From Syntrophus aciditrophicus SB (GTDB taxonomy: Bacteria; Desulfobacterota; Syntrophia; Syntrophales; Syntrophaceae), in the NCBI RefSeq assembly GCF_000013405.1, contig NC_007759.1:2853001-2917000 (forward strand): a stretch of DNA of 64,000 nucleotides. The letters run 5' to 3'. Each line of letters opens with the position of its first letter. The stretch's first letter is position 1. The notes below the pieces were generated by a model, which saw only the letters and a list, made by a program, of their open reading frames with translations, made no database searches and was not told where the DNA came from. This document shows positions 50,137 through 60,346 of the stretch, one piece after another. Position numbers and translations under genes: made by a program.

Positions 50137-51873
50137 TTATGGCAGGCGAACGTTCTGAAATGTCTGGAACGTTCGCAGATCCTCTTCCGGGTCCAGGGTG
50201 ACCTCCAGCACGGCGGAACGTTCCGCATCCAGGGCCGATTCGTAAGCCTTTCTCAACTCGTCCGGCGTTGCCGCCCTGAAATAGGGCAGGTCGAACTGGG
50301 CAGCCAGCAGGTCGAAGGTCATCCCATGAGGCGTAGTCATGTACGGTTCGAGAATTTCAGGGAAGTCGCGGATCGGAAGGCGCTCGAAAATCCGTCCTCC
50401 GCCGTTGTTGATGATGATCAGGACAACGGGAGTTGCGCTCTGAGCAAGCAGCAGGAGCGAATTCAGATCATGGAGGAAGGAGATGTCGCCGATGACCGCC
50501 GTCACCCGCCGCCGGGAGGCCTCGGCAAAGCCGACACTCGTGGCGATGTTCCCCTCGATGCCGCTGACCCCCCGGTTGGAAATCACGGATATTTTCCGAG
50601 GGAAAGGCGACCGGAATTTATCGAAGGCACGGATAACCAGGGAATTGCCCAGAAAAAGGCCTTCCCCGTCAGGCACCGCACCGAGGAGATCGGAGGCGAT
50701 CCGGGAAAAGCTCAAAGTTTCTTCCGGAATCCGCCGCTGCAGGGCCTGGTAGAGGGTCTCCAGCGAATCGAGGAACAGGCAGCAGGCGGTTGCGTCCAGC
50801 GAGGGATTCTCCTGGAGGTGCAAGCCTTCGACAAAAGCAAAGGCGGGCATCGAAAGGCGGACATTCACCCGGTGGGCCGGATCGCGCAGGCCGGCCCGGG
50901 GGCTGATCTGAATCACCGTCGCCTCGCTGTGCGGAAGCAGGGAAGCGAAATAATGCTTGGAAACGAGGCCGGAACCGAACTGCAGGATCGTCTCCGGGGC
51001 ATAGGCGCTGACCAGCCGGAGGGCTTCGGGATGATCGAGACTGAAGATCTGTCTGTCTGAAGGAATCCTTCCCTTCATGGAAGAAGCGATGTCACAGAAA
51101 ACCGGCCAGCCGAGCTTCTTCGCCAACTCTTCGAGTGCCGGGGCATCCCGGGGTCCATCAAGGCGGCCGATGACGATCAGCCCTCTGGCGGTCCGGTTGA
51201 GAATCGCCTCAACGTCTTCAAGGCCGGTGTGCAGGGTTCCCGGTGAGGGATACGTTGTATACGCTCCTTCCCGAGCATACAGACGCCCTGCCGTCGCCAG
51301 CAGCTCGTCCGGAATCGGTCGGGAATCGGGAATTCCCGGAACCAGTGGATCCCGAAAGGCGCAGTTGATATGCACAGGTCCCACAGGGCGGGCAATCAGG
51401 GAATCGATCCTGGCCAGCAGGGCCTCCAGGGGATAATCGGCGGAGGGACAGGGAATCAGAAGGGAATCGCGGCAATAGCGGCCATAAAGGTCCGGCTGGA
51501 CAATCGTCTGGTTGGCGTCGCTGCCGATCAGCTCCGGAGGGCGATCAGCGCTCAGAATCACCAGCGGGATCTCGTCCCGGAAGGCCTCGATCACCGCCGG
51601 ATAATAATTGGCCGGCGCCGTGCCGGAAGTGCAGACCAGAACGCCGGGGCGGCCGGCGGCCTTCGCGTGACCAAGCGCCCGATACCCGGCTGCCCGCTCA
51701 TCCACGCAGATCTTCTTTACGGAGCGCTCTTCGTGAATCAGGGCGGAGATCAGCGGCGCGTTACGGTTTCCGGGAGAAATAAAGAAGGTATCCAGCCCGT
51801 TCTTGACCAGTTCGGCGACGATCAGCGAGGACCACAGCAGATTCAGGTTATCGGACAGCGGCATTCTGGGCAT
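50137..51873 (-). CDS. menD: SEPHCHC synthase MenD
   Basis: A 578-residue thiamine-diphosphate enzyme that adds succinic semialdehyde (from 2-oxoglutarate) to isochorismate. N-terminal blocks are FISPGNRNAPLISAL (about 32-46), VDERAAGYRALGHAKAAG (about 58-75) and VCTSGTAPANYYPAVIEA; the ThDP-binding GDISFLHDLNSL (about 457) and IINNGGGRIFERLP (about 485) follow. Its ATG overlaps the menF stop by one base (TGATG), with AAGGAG inside the menF end, so translation is coupled. The length is normal for MenD. Confidence 0.95.
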   Translation of the reverse strand: MPRMPLSDNLNLLWSSLIVAELVKNGLDTFFISPGNRNAPLISALIHEERSVKKICVDERAAGYRALGHAKAAGRPGVLVCTSGTAPANYYPAVIEAFRDEIPLVILSADRPPELIGSDANQTIVQPDLYGRYCRDSLLIPCPSADYPLEALLARIDSLIARPVGPVHINCAFRDPLVPGIPDSRPIPDELLATAGRLYAREGAYTTYPSPGTLHTGLEDVEAILNRTARGLIVIGRLDGPRDAPALEELAKKLGWPVFCDIASSMKGRIPSDRQIFSLDHPEALRLVSAYAPETILQFGSGLVSKHYFASLLPHSEATVIQISPRAGLRDPAHRVNVRLSMPAFAFVEGLHLQENPSLDATACCLFLDSLETLYQALQRRIPEETLSFSRIASDLLGAVPDGEGLFLGNSLVIRAFDKFRSPFPRKISVISNRGVSGIEGNIATSVGFAEASRRRVTAVIGDISFLHDLNSLLLLAQSATPVVLIIINNGGGRIFERLPIRDFPEILEPYMTTPHGMTFDLLAAQFDLPYFRAATPDELRKAYESALDAERSAVLEVTLDPEEDLRTFQTFQNVRLP

Positions 51874-53234
51874 CAGCGCTCCTTCATGATGGCGGCGAAA
51901 TTGTCCATTTTCTTTTCCGTTTCACTCCATTCGGCATGGGCGTTCGATTGCGAGACGATGCCCGCTCCGGCAAAAATATGCAACGCCTTCCCGTTGACCA
52001 GGGCCGAGCGGATGCCGACGGCAAATTCGGCGTTCCGGCGGTTCATCCAGCCGATGGGAGCCGCGTACCATCCCCGCCGGAAGGGTTCATGACGCCGAAG
52101 GCATGAGCGAATCTCCTCCTGGGGAAGACCGCCCACCGCCGGGGTGGGATGAAAAGCCGCGGCAACGGAAAGGGGCGAAAAACTCGAATGCGCCCTACCG
52201 GAAAACCGGGTAACGATGTGCTGGACGTTCTGCAGCTTCAGGATTTCTTCCCGGGATTCCATCCGCACATCCGCACAGAGCCGGTTCATCCCGGCCTCAA
52301 TGAACCCCGCGACGAAGCGGTGTTCTTCCAGTTCCTTAGGCGAACTTAACAGTTCCGCTTCGAGGCGCTGATCGTCGAAGGGGGTTTTCCCCCGGGGACG
52401 CGTTCCGGCGATGGCCTCGGTCAGAATCTGTCCGTTCTGCATGCGGAACAGCCTTTCCGGAGAACGTCCCAGAAACGCGATGCCGTCATCGACCTGGTAA
52501 AAAAACGTGAATGAATTTTCCTGAATTCTCGACAGAGACGCGATAATCTGCGCCGGGTTCCACAAATCCCTGTGGGTGATGACTTTTTTACGGGCCAGAA
52601 CGATCTTTTTCAACTCGCCCTCCCGAATCGTCCGCAGCGCCTTTTTGATCATCCGGTTCCATTGCGGCTTGTCCGGGATGAGCTGCCTGTCCGCGACCGC
52701 CGGCTGAAACTCTTTCGGAAAGTTCCGGGTCAGGGCGTCCAGGGATTGCAGGGCATCGGCCAGTTCCCGGCAAACCTGCGCCCTGGACATTTCCTTTTTG
52801 TTGACGCAATTCACGCTGATCCGGACACCTTCAGGAGATCGCCGGATTTCCACCAGCGGAAGGGTAAACCGGAAGCGGCCGAAGGGCTCCCATTCAGGAG
52901 AAGAGGGTTCCTCATCAAAGGAAAAGCCTCCGAAGACGGGAATCGTTTCATCCGCATCCCACAACCAGCTAAATCCGTTCAGGATTTCATCCTCGCCGGC
53001 GGCCTCGATGTTCAGGGCACTCCCCAATCCCCCAAGTTCAAACAGATCGTCCCTGGCGCTGTAATAGAACTTTTCCGGGATCTGACAGGAAAGGATGATG
53101 TCGAGGATCGGATCACTCAACTCCGTCCGGTTCTCGATGCGCAGAAGATAACCGGCCTCTTTCCTTCCGGAATTTCGGGACAACCGGTCAATCTCTTCCC
53201 GAAAGAGGGGATAAAACAGAAAATCGGACTTCAT
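51873..53234 (-). CDS. menF: Isochorismate synthase MenF
   Basis: A 453-residue chorismate-utilising enzyme that makes isochorismate for menaquinone. The C-terminal chorismate-binding domain carries KIVLARKKVITHRDL (about 217-231), FLGRSPERLFRMQNGQILTEAIAGTRPRG (about 268-296), EHRFVAGFIEAGMNRLC and HPTPAVGGLPQEEIR (about 375-389). The N-terminal region is variable, as usual in this family. A siderophore EntC role is unlikely because menD and menB follow directly. No strong ribosome site precedes the ATG. Confidence 0.93.
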   Translation of the reverse strand: MKSDFLFYPLFREEIDRLSRNSGRKEAGYLLRIENRTELSDPILDIILSCQIPEKFYYSARDDLFELGGLGSALNIEAAGEDEILNGFSWLWDADETIPVFGGFSFDEEPSSPEWEPFGRFRFTLPLVEIRRSPEGVRISVNCVNKKEMSRAQVCRELADALQSLDALTRNFPKEFQPAVADRQLIPDKPQWNRMIKKALRTIREGELKKIVLARKKVITHRDLWNPAQIIASLSRIQENSFTFFYQVDDGIAFLGRSPERLFRMQNGQILTEAIAGTRPRGKTPFDDQRLEAELLSSPKELEEHRFVAGFIEAGMNRLCADVRMESREEILKLQNVQHIVTRFSGRAHSSFSPLSVAAAFHPTPAVGGLPQEEIRSCLRRHEPFRRGWYAAPIGWMNRRNAEFAVGIRSALVNGKALHIFAGAGIVSQSNAHAEWSETEKKMDNFAAIMKER

Positions 53235-53489
53235 GGGACGGATAATGATGAATTTCCTCTTTTAATAAACATCTTTCCGGAAGGAGACGTATTACAAGAA
53301 CGACCCGATGTCAATGAAAGATCGAATCTTTTTTCCTTCCCACTTCCTTGATACATTCCATCTTGACACTCCCGTCTGCCTGCTCTACATTGTTTTTTAC
53401 TTTCATTTCAATCCTGCCTGGGAACGTTAAGATTCAACAGGTCTCTTCATGATTTTTCGCGAAATAACATTGGGTAAGCAAGGCAAAGC

Positions 53490-53942
53490 ATGGACCCCTT
53501 AGAGGAAAAAATCGCCGCCTTTGAGACGGCCTGCCGCAAAGCCGGCCTCAAGGTCACCCGTCAGCGCCGGGAGATCTACCGCGAACTCCTGCTGTCGACC
53601 GATCATCCCTCTGCGGAGGCCCTGCATCAGCGTCTCCGTGGCATACTTCCCGGAATTTCCCTGGACACGGTCTACAGAACCCTCGCGACCCTTGCAAGCG
53701 CGGGATTGATCAAGAAGGTGGAAACCTCGGAAAGTCTCTCCCGTTTTGAGGCAACGTTCAGCCGGCATCACCATCTCATCTGTCGCCAGTGTGGTCAGAT
53801 TCAGGATTTTACATGGTCTTTTCTCGACGAGGTCTCTCTTCCCGATGAAATCGGAGACTGGGGCCGCATCGATTCCAAAAACGTCGTGGTTTATGGCATC
53901 TGCAGTACCTGTCTCAATCAAACTCACAAAAAGAATTTCTGA
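53490..53942 (+). CDS. Fur family regulator, PerR-like
   Basis: A 150-residue metal-dependent repressor. The winged helix occupies residues 1-85 (VTRQRREIYRELLLSTDHPSAEALHQRL, then ISLDTVYRTLATLASAGLI). The metal site has RHHHLICRQCGQI (His cluster and first CxxC, about 90-102), and the second CxxC is CSTC near 143, so a structural zinc site is present. Divergence from classical Fur and the catalase gene just downstream, with a perfect palindrome between, point to a peroxide sensor of the PerR type. Residues distinguishing PerR from Fur cannot be settled by eye. Confidence 0.88.
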   Translation: MDPLEEKIAAFETACRKAGLKVTRQRREIYRELLLSTDHPSAEALHQRLRGILPGISLDTVYRTLATLASAGLIKKVETSESLSRFEATFSRHHHLICRQCGQIQDFTWSFLDEVSLPDEIGDWGRIDSKNVVVYGICSTCLNQTHKKNF

Positions 53943-53963
53943 AATAAACATTGTTTTTGCCAT

Positions 53964-53988
53964 CTAAATAAGATAATTTCTTATTTAG
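53964..53988. promoter_or_regulatory. PerR/Fur-type palindromic operator upstream of katA
   Basis: Perfect 10-bp arms CTAAATAAGA and TCTTATTTAG around a five-base centre TAATT. It lies 87 bases before the catalase ATG and 22 bases after the regulator stop. Size and A/T-richness fit a PerR or Fur box. Confidence 0.75.
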
Positions 53989-54074
53989 AAAATCGTCAGC
54001 GGCCATTGTTAATAGTTCAGCCAACCTTTCCCGGCTTTCTGCCGGGACAACGCAAAATAAGGGAGGAGAAAGCA

Positions 54075-55544
54075 ATGAGCAAGGAAAAGAAATTAACGAC
54101 CCGGGCCGGCGCCCCCGTCGTCGACAACAACAACATCATGACTGCCGGGCCACGAGGGCCACAGCTTCTGCAGGATGTCTGGTACCTGGAGAAAATGGCC
54201 CACTTTGACCGGGAGGTGATTCCCGAACGGCGGATGCATGCCAAGGGCTCCGGCGCCTACGGCACCTTCACCATCACCCAGGACATCACCAGGTACACGA
54301 AGGCAAAGATCTTTTCCGAGATTGGGAAAAAAACAGAGATGTTCGCGCGCTTTTCCACGGTGGCCGGAGAACGCGGCGCTGCCGACGCCGAGCGGGACAT
54401 TCGCGGTTTTGCGCTTAAATTCTACACCGAGGAGGGTAACTGGGATCTGGTGGGCAACAACACGCCCGTCTTCTTCCTCCGCGACCCGCTCAAATTTCCG
54501 GACCTCAACCATGTCGTCCATCGCGATCCGCGCACCAATCTGCGTAACGCCAACAGCATGTGGGACTTCTGGACGTCCCTGCCTGAGGCCCTGCATCAGG
54601 TGACCGTGGTAATGAGTGACCGCGGGATCCCGGCAAGCTATCGTCACATGCACGGCTTCGGCAGCCACACCTTCAGCTTCATCAGCCCCAAAAACGAGCG
54701 CTACTGGGTCAAGTTCCACTTCCGCACCCAGCAGGGGATCAAAAATCTCACCGACGCGGAGGCTGAGGCTGCAATCGGCCAATGCAGGGAAAGCCATCAG
54801 CGGGATCTCTACTACAGCATCGAGAACGGCGATTTTCCGCGCTGGACCATGTACGTCCAGATCATGACTGAAGAGCAGGCCCTGAACCATCCCTACAACC
54901 CCTTCGACCTGACCAAGGTCTGGTATCACAGCGATTATCCCCTCATCGAGGTCGGAGTCATGGAGCTGAACAGGAACCCGGAAAACTACTTCGCCGAGGT
55001 CGAACAGTCCGCCTTCAATCCGGCCCACGTCGTGCCCGGCATTGGTTTTTCACCCGACAAGATGCTCCAGGGTCGCCTCTTCTCCTACGGCGACGCCCAG
55101 CGCTACCGGCTCGGCGTAAACCATCTCTCGATCCCCGTAAACGCACCCCGCTGTCCCTTCCACAGTTATCACCGCGACGGCCAGATGCGGGTAGACGGCA
55201 ACTACGGTTCGACCATCGGCTACGAACCCAACAGCTACGGCGAGTGGCAGGAGCAGATCGACTTCGCCGAACCGCCCCTTAAGCTCTATGGCGACGCCAA
55301 GAACTGGAACTTCCGCGAGGACGATGACGACTACTACACTCAGCCCGGCAAACTCTTCCGCCTGATGAGTCCGGAGCAGCAGCAGGCCCTTTTCGGGAAC
55401 ACCGCCCGCGCCATCGCAGAAGCTGCAAAAGAGATCAAGATGCGCCACATCGGCAACTGCATGAAGGCCGACCCGGCCTACGGCAAAGGAGTGGCCGACG
55501 CCCTGGGCCTTCCTCCGTATCCCATGAGCGATATCTGCGCGTAA
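54075..55544 (+). CDS. katA: Monofunctional haem catalase KatA (clade 3 type)
   Basis: A 489-residue small-subunit catalase that splits H2O2 into water and O2. ATG 54075 has GGGAGGAG upstream; an open frame extends earlier without a start signal. Active-site blocks are [20 protein letters not shown] (distal His near residue 54), [39 protein letters not shown] with the catalytic Asn near 127, and the proximal haem ligand region [14 protein letters not shown] (Tyr near 337). Cytoplasmic. Regulation by the upstream PerR-like repressor is likely. Its presence indicates oxygen tolerance in an otherwise anaerobic gene set. Confidence 0.97.
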   Translation: MSKEKKLTTRAGAPVVDNNNIMTAGPRGPQLLQDVWYLEKMAHFDREVIPERRMHAKGSGAYGTFTITQDITRYTKAKIFSEIGKKTEMFARFSTVAGERGAADAERDIRGFALKFYTEEGNWDLVGNNTPVFFLRDPLKFPDLNHVVHRDPRTNLRNANSMWDFWTSLPEALHQVTVVMSDRGIPASYRHMHGFGSHTFSFISPKNERYWVKFHFRTQQGIKNLTDAEAEAAIGQCRESHQRDLYYSIENGDFPRWTMYVQIMTEEQALNHPYNPFDLTKVWYHSDYPLIEVGVMELNRNPENYFAEVEQSAFNPAHVVPGIGFSPDKMLQGRLFSYGDAQRYRLGVNHLSIPVNAPRCPFHSYHRDGQMRVDGNYGSTIGYEPNSYGEWQEQIDFAEPPLKLYGDAKNWNFREDDDDYYTQPGKLFRLMSPEQQQALFGNTARAIAEAAKEIKMRHIGNCMKADPAYGKGVADALGLPPYPMSDICA

Positions 55545-55575
55545 GCCTTGTTTGTCTCTGCTCACACCGACCTGA

Positions 55576-55620
55576 GCAGGCGGCGGCTCCAAAGAAGATC
55601 GGGCAGCCGCCTGCTTTTTT
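55576..55620 (+). terminator. Intrinsic terminator after katA
   Basis: Perfect 9-bp stem GCAGGCGGC/GCCGCCTGC followed by six T, 32 bases after the catalase stop. Confidence 0.93.
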
Positions 55621-55828
55621 CGTCAGACCGATCCCTGTCGGCAGAGGCTCCCCCAATAATCCTCTCTCTTTGCCAAACCTTTTTCTGTGCATTGCGGCCA
55701 CTATCTCATTGACAGACCCGCCGGCTTTCCTTAAGCTCTCTGTCCCGGAAAGGATTTACAAATTTACTCAAAGCCGTTTCCCTCATTCCCCGGAATGACA
55801 GGATACCGCTTTGTCAGGAGATCTTTTA

Positions 55829-56860
55829 TTGAAGAAACACCACCTCCGACATGCTCTGCTTGTTCTTTCAGCCGCAATCCTTCTCGCGGTTTCATGCTCC
55901 TTTTCCGCTGCCTCCGCCTCCGCGTCCCCGCCCGCATCCGAGAAAAAAATCGCCGTATGGGAGGCCGCGATCCTGGGAGTTGTCGAAGGCATCACGGAAT
56001 ATCTGCCCATCTCTTCCACAGGACACCTGATCCTTGCCAGCCACGCCCTGGGTATGACGCAGTTCAGTGAAACGCGCGGCCCCCTGGGCACTCTCATGGT
56101 TAAAAACGACGCCATGGACTCTTACAACATTGTCATTCAGCTCGGGGCGATCCTTGCCGTCCTGGGACTTTATCGCAAGCGGGTGAAACAGATGCTGAAA
56201 GGATTGAGCGGGGCTTTGGCTGTCCTTGTATCCCGCAGGTCGGTCACGGCACTGGGGGATTCTGAGCGGCAGGGGCTCAAGCTCCTTGGACTGCTGCTGC
56301 TCGCCTTCCTGCCGGCCGCCGTGTTCGGGAAACTCTTTCATGAAGTCATCGAGACGTATCTTTTTGGCCCGCTGCCCGTGGTGTACGCCCTGGTGGCCGG
56401 CGGGGTCCTGATGATCGGAGTGGAGTATTTCTTCTGGCTGAAGGATCGCAACCGGCTGCGCATATCCGATGTCAATTCGATGTTCTACCGGCAGGCCCTG
56501 TTCATCGGGATGATGCAGGTGGTGTCGATGTGGCCGGGAACGAGCCGGAGCATGATCACCATGATCGCCGGGCTGATCGTCGGCCTCGACATGATCGCGG
56601 CCGCCGAGTTCAGTTTTCTCCTGGCCCTGCCGACCCTCGGCGCGGCGACGCTGTATTCCGGATACAAAAACTGGCATGCCCTTGATGATTCCGCCGGAAT
56701 GCTGGCCCTGGCAGTGGGACTGGCCGTGAGCTGGCTGACCGCCGTGATCGCCGTAAAAGCCCTGGTCAGATGGCTGACCCATCACGGCCTCATCCCCTTC
56801 GGCGTATATAGAATCCTGCTGGCAGGGGTTCTGCTCATCTACTTCTGGCAGTGGAGATGA
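55829..56860 (+). CDS. uppP: Undecaprenyl-diphosphate phosphatase UppP (BacA)
   Basis: A 343-residue polytopic membrane enzyme that recycles the lipid carrier for peptidoglycan and O-antigen. I prefer TTG 55829, eight bases after AGGAG; an in-frame TTG six codons upstream is also possible. The two catalytic blocks are [17 protein letters not shown] (about 55-71) and [19 protein letters not shown] (about 236-254). An unusual N-terminal extension of about 40 residues looks like a signal or extra membrane segment ([23 protein letters not shown]). A 50-residue basic loop around [14 protein letters not shown] separates helices 3 and 4. It is about 70 residues longer than E. coli UppP. Confidence 0.93.
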
Positions 56861-56996
56861 CGGAGTTGAGTTCTACATCGAAACTATGCCTTGGACGACG
56901 GTGTCATCGTTTCCTGAATGATCGCCTTATCTATCCCGCACCGCCCCGGCCGCCCTGCTTTCGTCTCTGATCTGGAATGAGATGGAATAAAGCGCC

Positions 56997-58046
56997 TCAG
57001 AGGGGGCTTTCCGGTTCCTGCTGGCTGAGACAGTGCCAGCTTCCCAGGCCCCAGATGATCTCCACGGAATCGATGCCGATGACGGACCGGTCGGGAAAAC
57101 AGCGGCTCAGAAGGTCGATGGCTTTCTGGTCTTCGACGCACTGAAAGGTTGGAACGATCACGCCGGCATTGCAGATGTAGAAATTGGCATAGGAGGCGGG
57201 CAGGCGCTGCCCGTCGTAAAAGACCGGATGCGGCATGGGAATTTCAACGATGTTCAGTTGCCTGCCGTTGAGTAAACGCATTTTTTTCAACGCCTTCAGG
57301 TTGTCCCGCAGGGGCCGGAAGTTGGCGTCCTTCCGGTCGGGTTCCACCATGGTGATCACCGTGTCGGGCGCCACAAAGCGGGTCATATCGTCGATGTGTC
57401 CGTCGGTGTCATCCCCTTCGATTCCCTCACCCAGCCAGAGCACCTGCTCCACTCCGTAATAATCCTGCAGAAACTGTTCGATCTGCCCCTGATTCAAACC
57501 GGGATTCCGGTTTTCGTGCAGCAGACAGGACCTCGTCGTCAGAACGGTCCCCCCACCGTTGAAATCCACGGCTCCTCCCTCCATGACGATCCCCGGGGAA
57601 AAAACGGGGAGACCGAGAGATGAGGCGACGCGCCGTGGTATCGCATTGTCCAGGCCGTGGGGATATTTGTTTCCCCAGGCGTTGTACTCCCAGTTGACGA
57701 TCACTTTTCCCGGCCTTAGTTCCGGCCGTCGCGCGATCAGGAAAGCCGGACCATGATCCCGGCACCAGGCGTCATTAGTGGGATGTTCATAAAGAGAAAT
57801 CTGTGCCAGGTTTACGCCGATTATCTCCAGCGCCTCCCGGACCTGTCGGCCCATGGCCTCGTTGGCCACGTTGATGTTGACCCTCTCGCCACGGCTGATC
57901 TCCCGGATAAACTGGTTGTAGAAGGGAAAAATCGTGGCAATCTTCCCCGGCCAGGAAGCCTCGTTATGGGGATAGCTCAGCCAGGTAGCGGCGTGACGAT
58001 GCCATTCGGGAGGGAAAAAGTAACCCAGGTCTTTCGGTGTCTTCAT
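56997..58046 (-). CDS. aguA: Agmatine deiminase AguA
   Basis: A 349-residue guanidine-modifying enzyme that turns agmatine into N-carbamoylputrescine and ammonia. ATG 58046 (MKTPKDLGYFFPPEWHRHAATWLSYP) begins the conserved region. Active-site blocks are NDAWCRDHGPAF (about 86-97), EGGAVDFNGGGTVLTTRSCLL (about 149-169), GDDTDGHIDDMTRF with the catalytic His (about 209-222) and the nucleophilic Cys in the terminal GLGSWHCLSQQ (about 337). It is downstream of aguB with 16 bases between, forming a two-gene putrescine operon. Confidence 0.94.
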   Translation of the reverse strand: MKTPKDLGYFFPPEWHRHAATWLSYPHNEASWPGKIATIFPFYNQFIREISRGERVNINVANEAMGRQVREALEIIGVNLAQISLYEHPTNDAWCRDHGPAFLIARRPELRPGKVIVNWEYNAWGNKYPHGLDNAIPRRVASSLGLPVFSPGIVMEGGAVDFNGGGTVLTTRSCLLHENRNPGLNQGQIEQFLQDYYGVEQVLWLGEGIEGDDTDGHIDDMTRFVAPDTVITMVEPDRKDANFRPLRDNLKALKKMRLLNGRQLNIVEIPMPHPVFYDGQRLPASYANFYICNAGVIVPTFQCVEDQKAIDLLSRCFPDRSVIGIDSVEIIWGLGSWHCLSQQEPESPL

Positions 58047-58062
58047 AGAATCGGCGGAAGTC

Positions 58063-58938
58063 TCAGTCAAGGAAACGCTTTTGAAGATCCCCGTAGGATT
58101 CGATCCGGCGGTCACGCAGAAAAGGCCAGTGAATCCGGTAGAAGTTGGTGAGGGACAGATCGATACTCTGCACATGCACGACCTCTTCATGGTGCGGGGC
58201 CTGCCAGAGAACGGTACCCAGAGGATTGGAGACAAAGGAACCGCCCCAGTACTGCATTTCCCCTTCCCTACCCGTACGGTTCACCGCCACGACATGCAAT
58301 CCGTTGGCGATGGCGTGCCCCCGCTGGATTGTCTGCCAGGCATCGAACTGTTCCCGGTTGGCCTCTTCGTTTTGAGCCGTTGCCCAGCCTATCGCCGTGG
58401 GATAGAAAAGGATATCAGCGCCCATCAGGGCGGTGATCCGGGCCGCTTCAGGATACCACTGATCCCAGCAGATAAGCGTCCCGATTTTCGCGTAACGGGT
58501 CGTAAAGACGCGGTATCCCAGGTCGCCCGGCGTAAAGTAGAACTTTTCATAGTAGCCGGGGTCGTCGGGGATGTGCATCTTGCGGTACTTACCCAAGTAT
58601 TCTCCTCCCGCGTCGATCACGGCCACGGTGTTGTGATACAGACCCTCCGCCCGCTTCTCGAAGAGAGAGGCGACGATCGCCACATCCCGTTTCCGGGCCA
58701 GCGCCTGCAGGCGTTCGGTGGTAGGTCCGGGAACGGCTTCGGCAAGCCGGAAGCAGTCATAGCTTTCCACATCACAGAAATAAAGGGACGTAAAGAGCTC
58801 CTGAAAACAGAGAATCTGCGCCCCCTGCCCAGCGGCGATTTCGGCCTTTTCCAATGCCCCGGCCAGATTTTGCTCCATGTCCGGTCCGCAGGCCATCTGG
58901 ATCAGGCCAACCGAGACCTTTCTTTTTTTTCCGTTCAT
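58063..58938 (-). CDS. aguB: N-carbamoylputrescine amidase AguB
   Basis: A 291-residue nitrilase-superfamily hydrolase that converts N-carbamoylputrescine to putrescine, CO2 and ammonia. The catalytic triad is Glu in CFQELFTSLYF (about residue 47), Lys in KYRKMHIPDD (about 119) and Cys in TLICWDQWYPE (about 156). The substrate-specific block ATAQNEEANREQFDAWQTIQ (about 187-206) is typical of AguB. It precedes aguA in the same operon, so the pair makes putrescine from agmatine. No arginine decarboxylase is present in the window. Confidence 0.95.
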   Translation of the reverse strand: MNGKKRKVSVGLIQMACGPDMEQNLAGALEKAEIAAGQGAQILCFQELFTSLYFCDVESYDCFRLAEAVPGPTTERLQALARKRDVAIVASLFEKRAEGLYHNTVAVIDAGGEYLGKYRKMHIPDDPGYYEKFYFTPGDLGYRVFTTRYAKIGTLICWDQWYPEAARITALMGADILFYPTAIGWATAQNEEANREQFDAWQTIQRGHAIANGLHVVAVNRTGREGEMQYWGGSFVSNPLGTVLWQAPHHEEVVHVQSIDLSLTNFYRIHWPFLRDRRIESYGDLQKRFLD

Positions 58939-59122
58939 GCCCTGCTCGATCCTCTGTCGGTTTCTGGTCTTTCTTGAAGTACACCGATATACATACCGGC
59001 TTTACGATTGTCAATTACTGAATCCTGAGAGGAGCTGCCGTTGTAATCAATTGGTTAGCCGAACTGGATCAGGTCATTCTCTGTATTTGTAACCGGTTTT
59101 CTCAAAAATTGCATCTCCCGGT

Positions 59123-60244
59123 CTACAAGGATTTCCTATGTTTGAATACAAAGAGTTTGCTTCCCATAAAATTGATTACTGTGCCTCCGAGAATGCCCAT
59201 GAAGGCCGCCGTGAGATAATGCGTATTGAAGAAGTGAATATGTTCATATAGATAGACAGAGACAAGCCAGTTTATAGTAAAGCCGATCAACGACACCAAG
59301 AAAAAAGACAGGTATTGTCGATAGATATTCCCCTGTTCCGCTCTTGAGAATGTAAACCTCCTGTTCAATAGGAAATTGGAGGTAACGGCAAAAATAAATC
59401 CGATCACCCGTGCAATGCGAAATTGGAATAGTTTCGAAACGATGCCGAAAATTACAAAAATCTGCATTGATAAATAGACAAATGTGAGATCAACCATCAT
59501 GCCGAAGCCGCCGATGAGGCAAAATTTTGTGAACTCGGCAAGGGTTTTGTATTTATATTCAAACAGCCTTGTGATGTGTATAAGATAGTATATCTGTTCC
59601 TTTAGCGACAGTTTGCTTTCACCGAACAGTCTCTCCTGAAATTGAATAGGAACTTCCGATATTCTCTTTGGAGAAGCCTTGACAATCATTTCCAAGCCTA
59701 TTTTGAACCCAAGGGGATTCAATGCAGGTAATGGATTAAGCATCTTTCCAGGAAAAGCGAAAAAACCTGCCATCGGATCGGAAACACGGGTAAAGGGTCT
59801 GGCTATCATCTTCGATAACCAGGCATTCAACTTGCGATACCAGTTGAAATGGTGTGCAGAGCCGCCTTTAACGAACCTGCTGCCGATCATAAAATCACAG
59901 CTGCCATCCAATATCGGGGCGACGAGTTCCGGTATTTTTGCGGGAGGATGACTCAAATCCGCATCCATAATGACGACAACCTCTCCCGTAACCAGTCCAA
60001 ACCCGGAAATCACAGCGGAAGACAGGCCCTTCTCGGATTTTCTGACCTTCAGTTCTATGTTGTATCTATCTTTGATCTTCTCAATGGCTTCGATGATGCC
60101 GTCTTTTGAATCATCATCCACAACTATGATTTCATAAGTAAGGTTCGCATCCTTCATAGCCCGATCAATCTGTTCCGACAGAGGGGTTATGTTCTTTGCT
60201 TCTTTATAGGTTGGGACAATGATGGAAACATTCATGGCATTCAT
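59123..60244 (-). CDS. GT2 glycosyltransferase fused to a GtrA-like membrane domain
   Basis: A 373-residue polyprenyl-phosphate glycosyltransferase. The GT-A domain (1-225) has VSIIVPTYKEAKNI, VVDDDSKDG, the metal motif MDADLSHPP (about 93-101) and the ADP-type FFAFPGKM block, like dolichol-phosphate mannose synthases. The C-terminal GtrA domain (about 230-370) has four membrane segments (FCLIGGFGMMVDLTFVYL, GFIFAVTSNFLLNRRFTF). It probably loads a sugar on undecaprenyl phosphate and helps flip it. GAGGATTA precedes the ATG. The nearby GT39-type transferase could use the product; an IS remnant now separates them. Confidence 0.9.
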   Translation of the reverse strand: MNAMNVSIIVPTYKEAKNITPLSEQIDRAMKDANLTYEIIVVDDDSKDGIIEAIEKIKDRYNIELKVRKSEKGLSSAVISGFGLVTGEVVVIMDADLSHPPAKIPELVAPILDGSCDFMIGSRFVKGGSAHHFNWYRKLNAWLSKMIARPFTRVSDPMAGFFAFPGKMLNPLPALNPLGFKIGLEMIVKASPKRISEVPIQFQERLFGESKLSLKEQIYYLIHITRLFEYKYKTLAEFTKFCLIGGFGMMVDLTFVYLSMQIFVIFGIVSKLFQFRIARVIGFIFAVTSNFLLNRRFTFSRAEQGNIYRQYLSFFLVSLIGFTINWLVSVYLYEHIHFFNTHYLTAAFMGILGGTVINFMGSKLFVFKHRKSL

Positions 60245-60346
60245 TCTTAATCCTCAGTAATCCTTCGATTCTATTGCTCCGGAAATAACTATATCAAAGT
60301 ACGATCGCCTTCTTCGAAAATTATGAGCGTCCCCTGATTTTTTATT

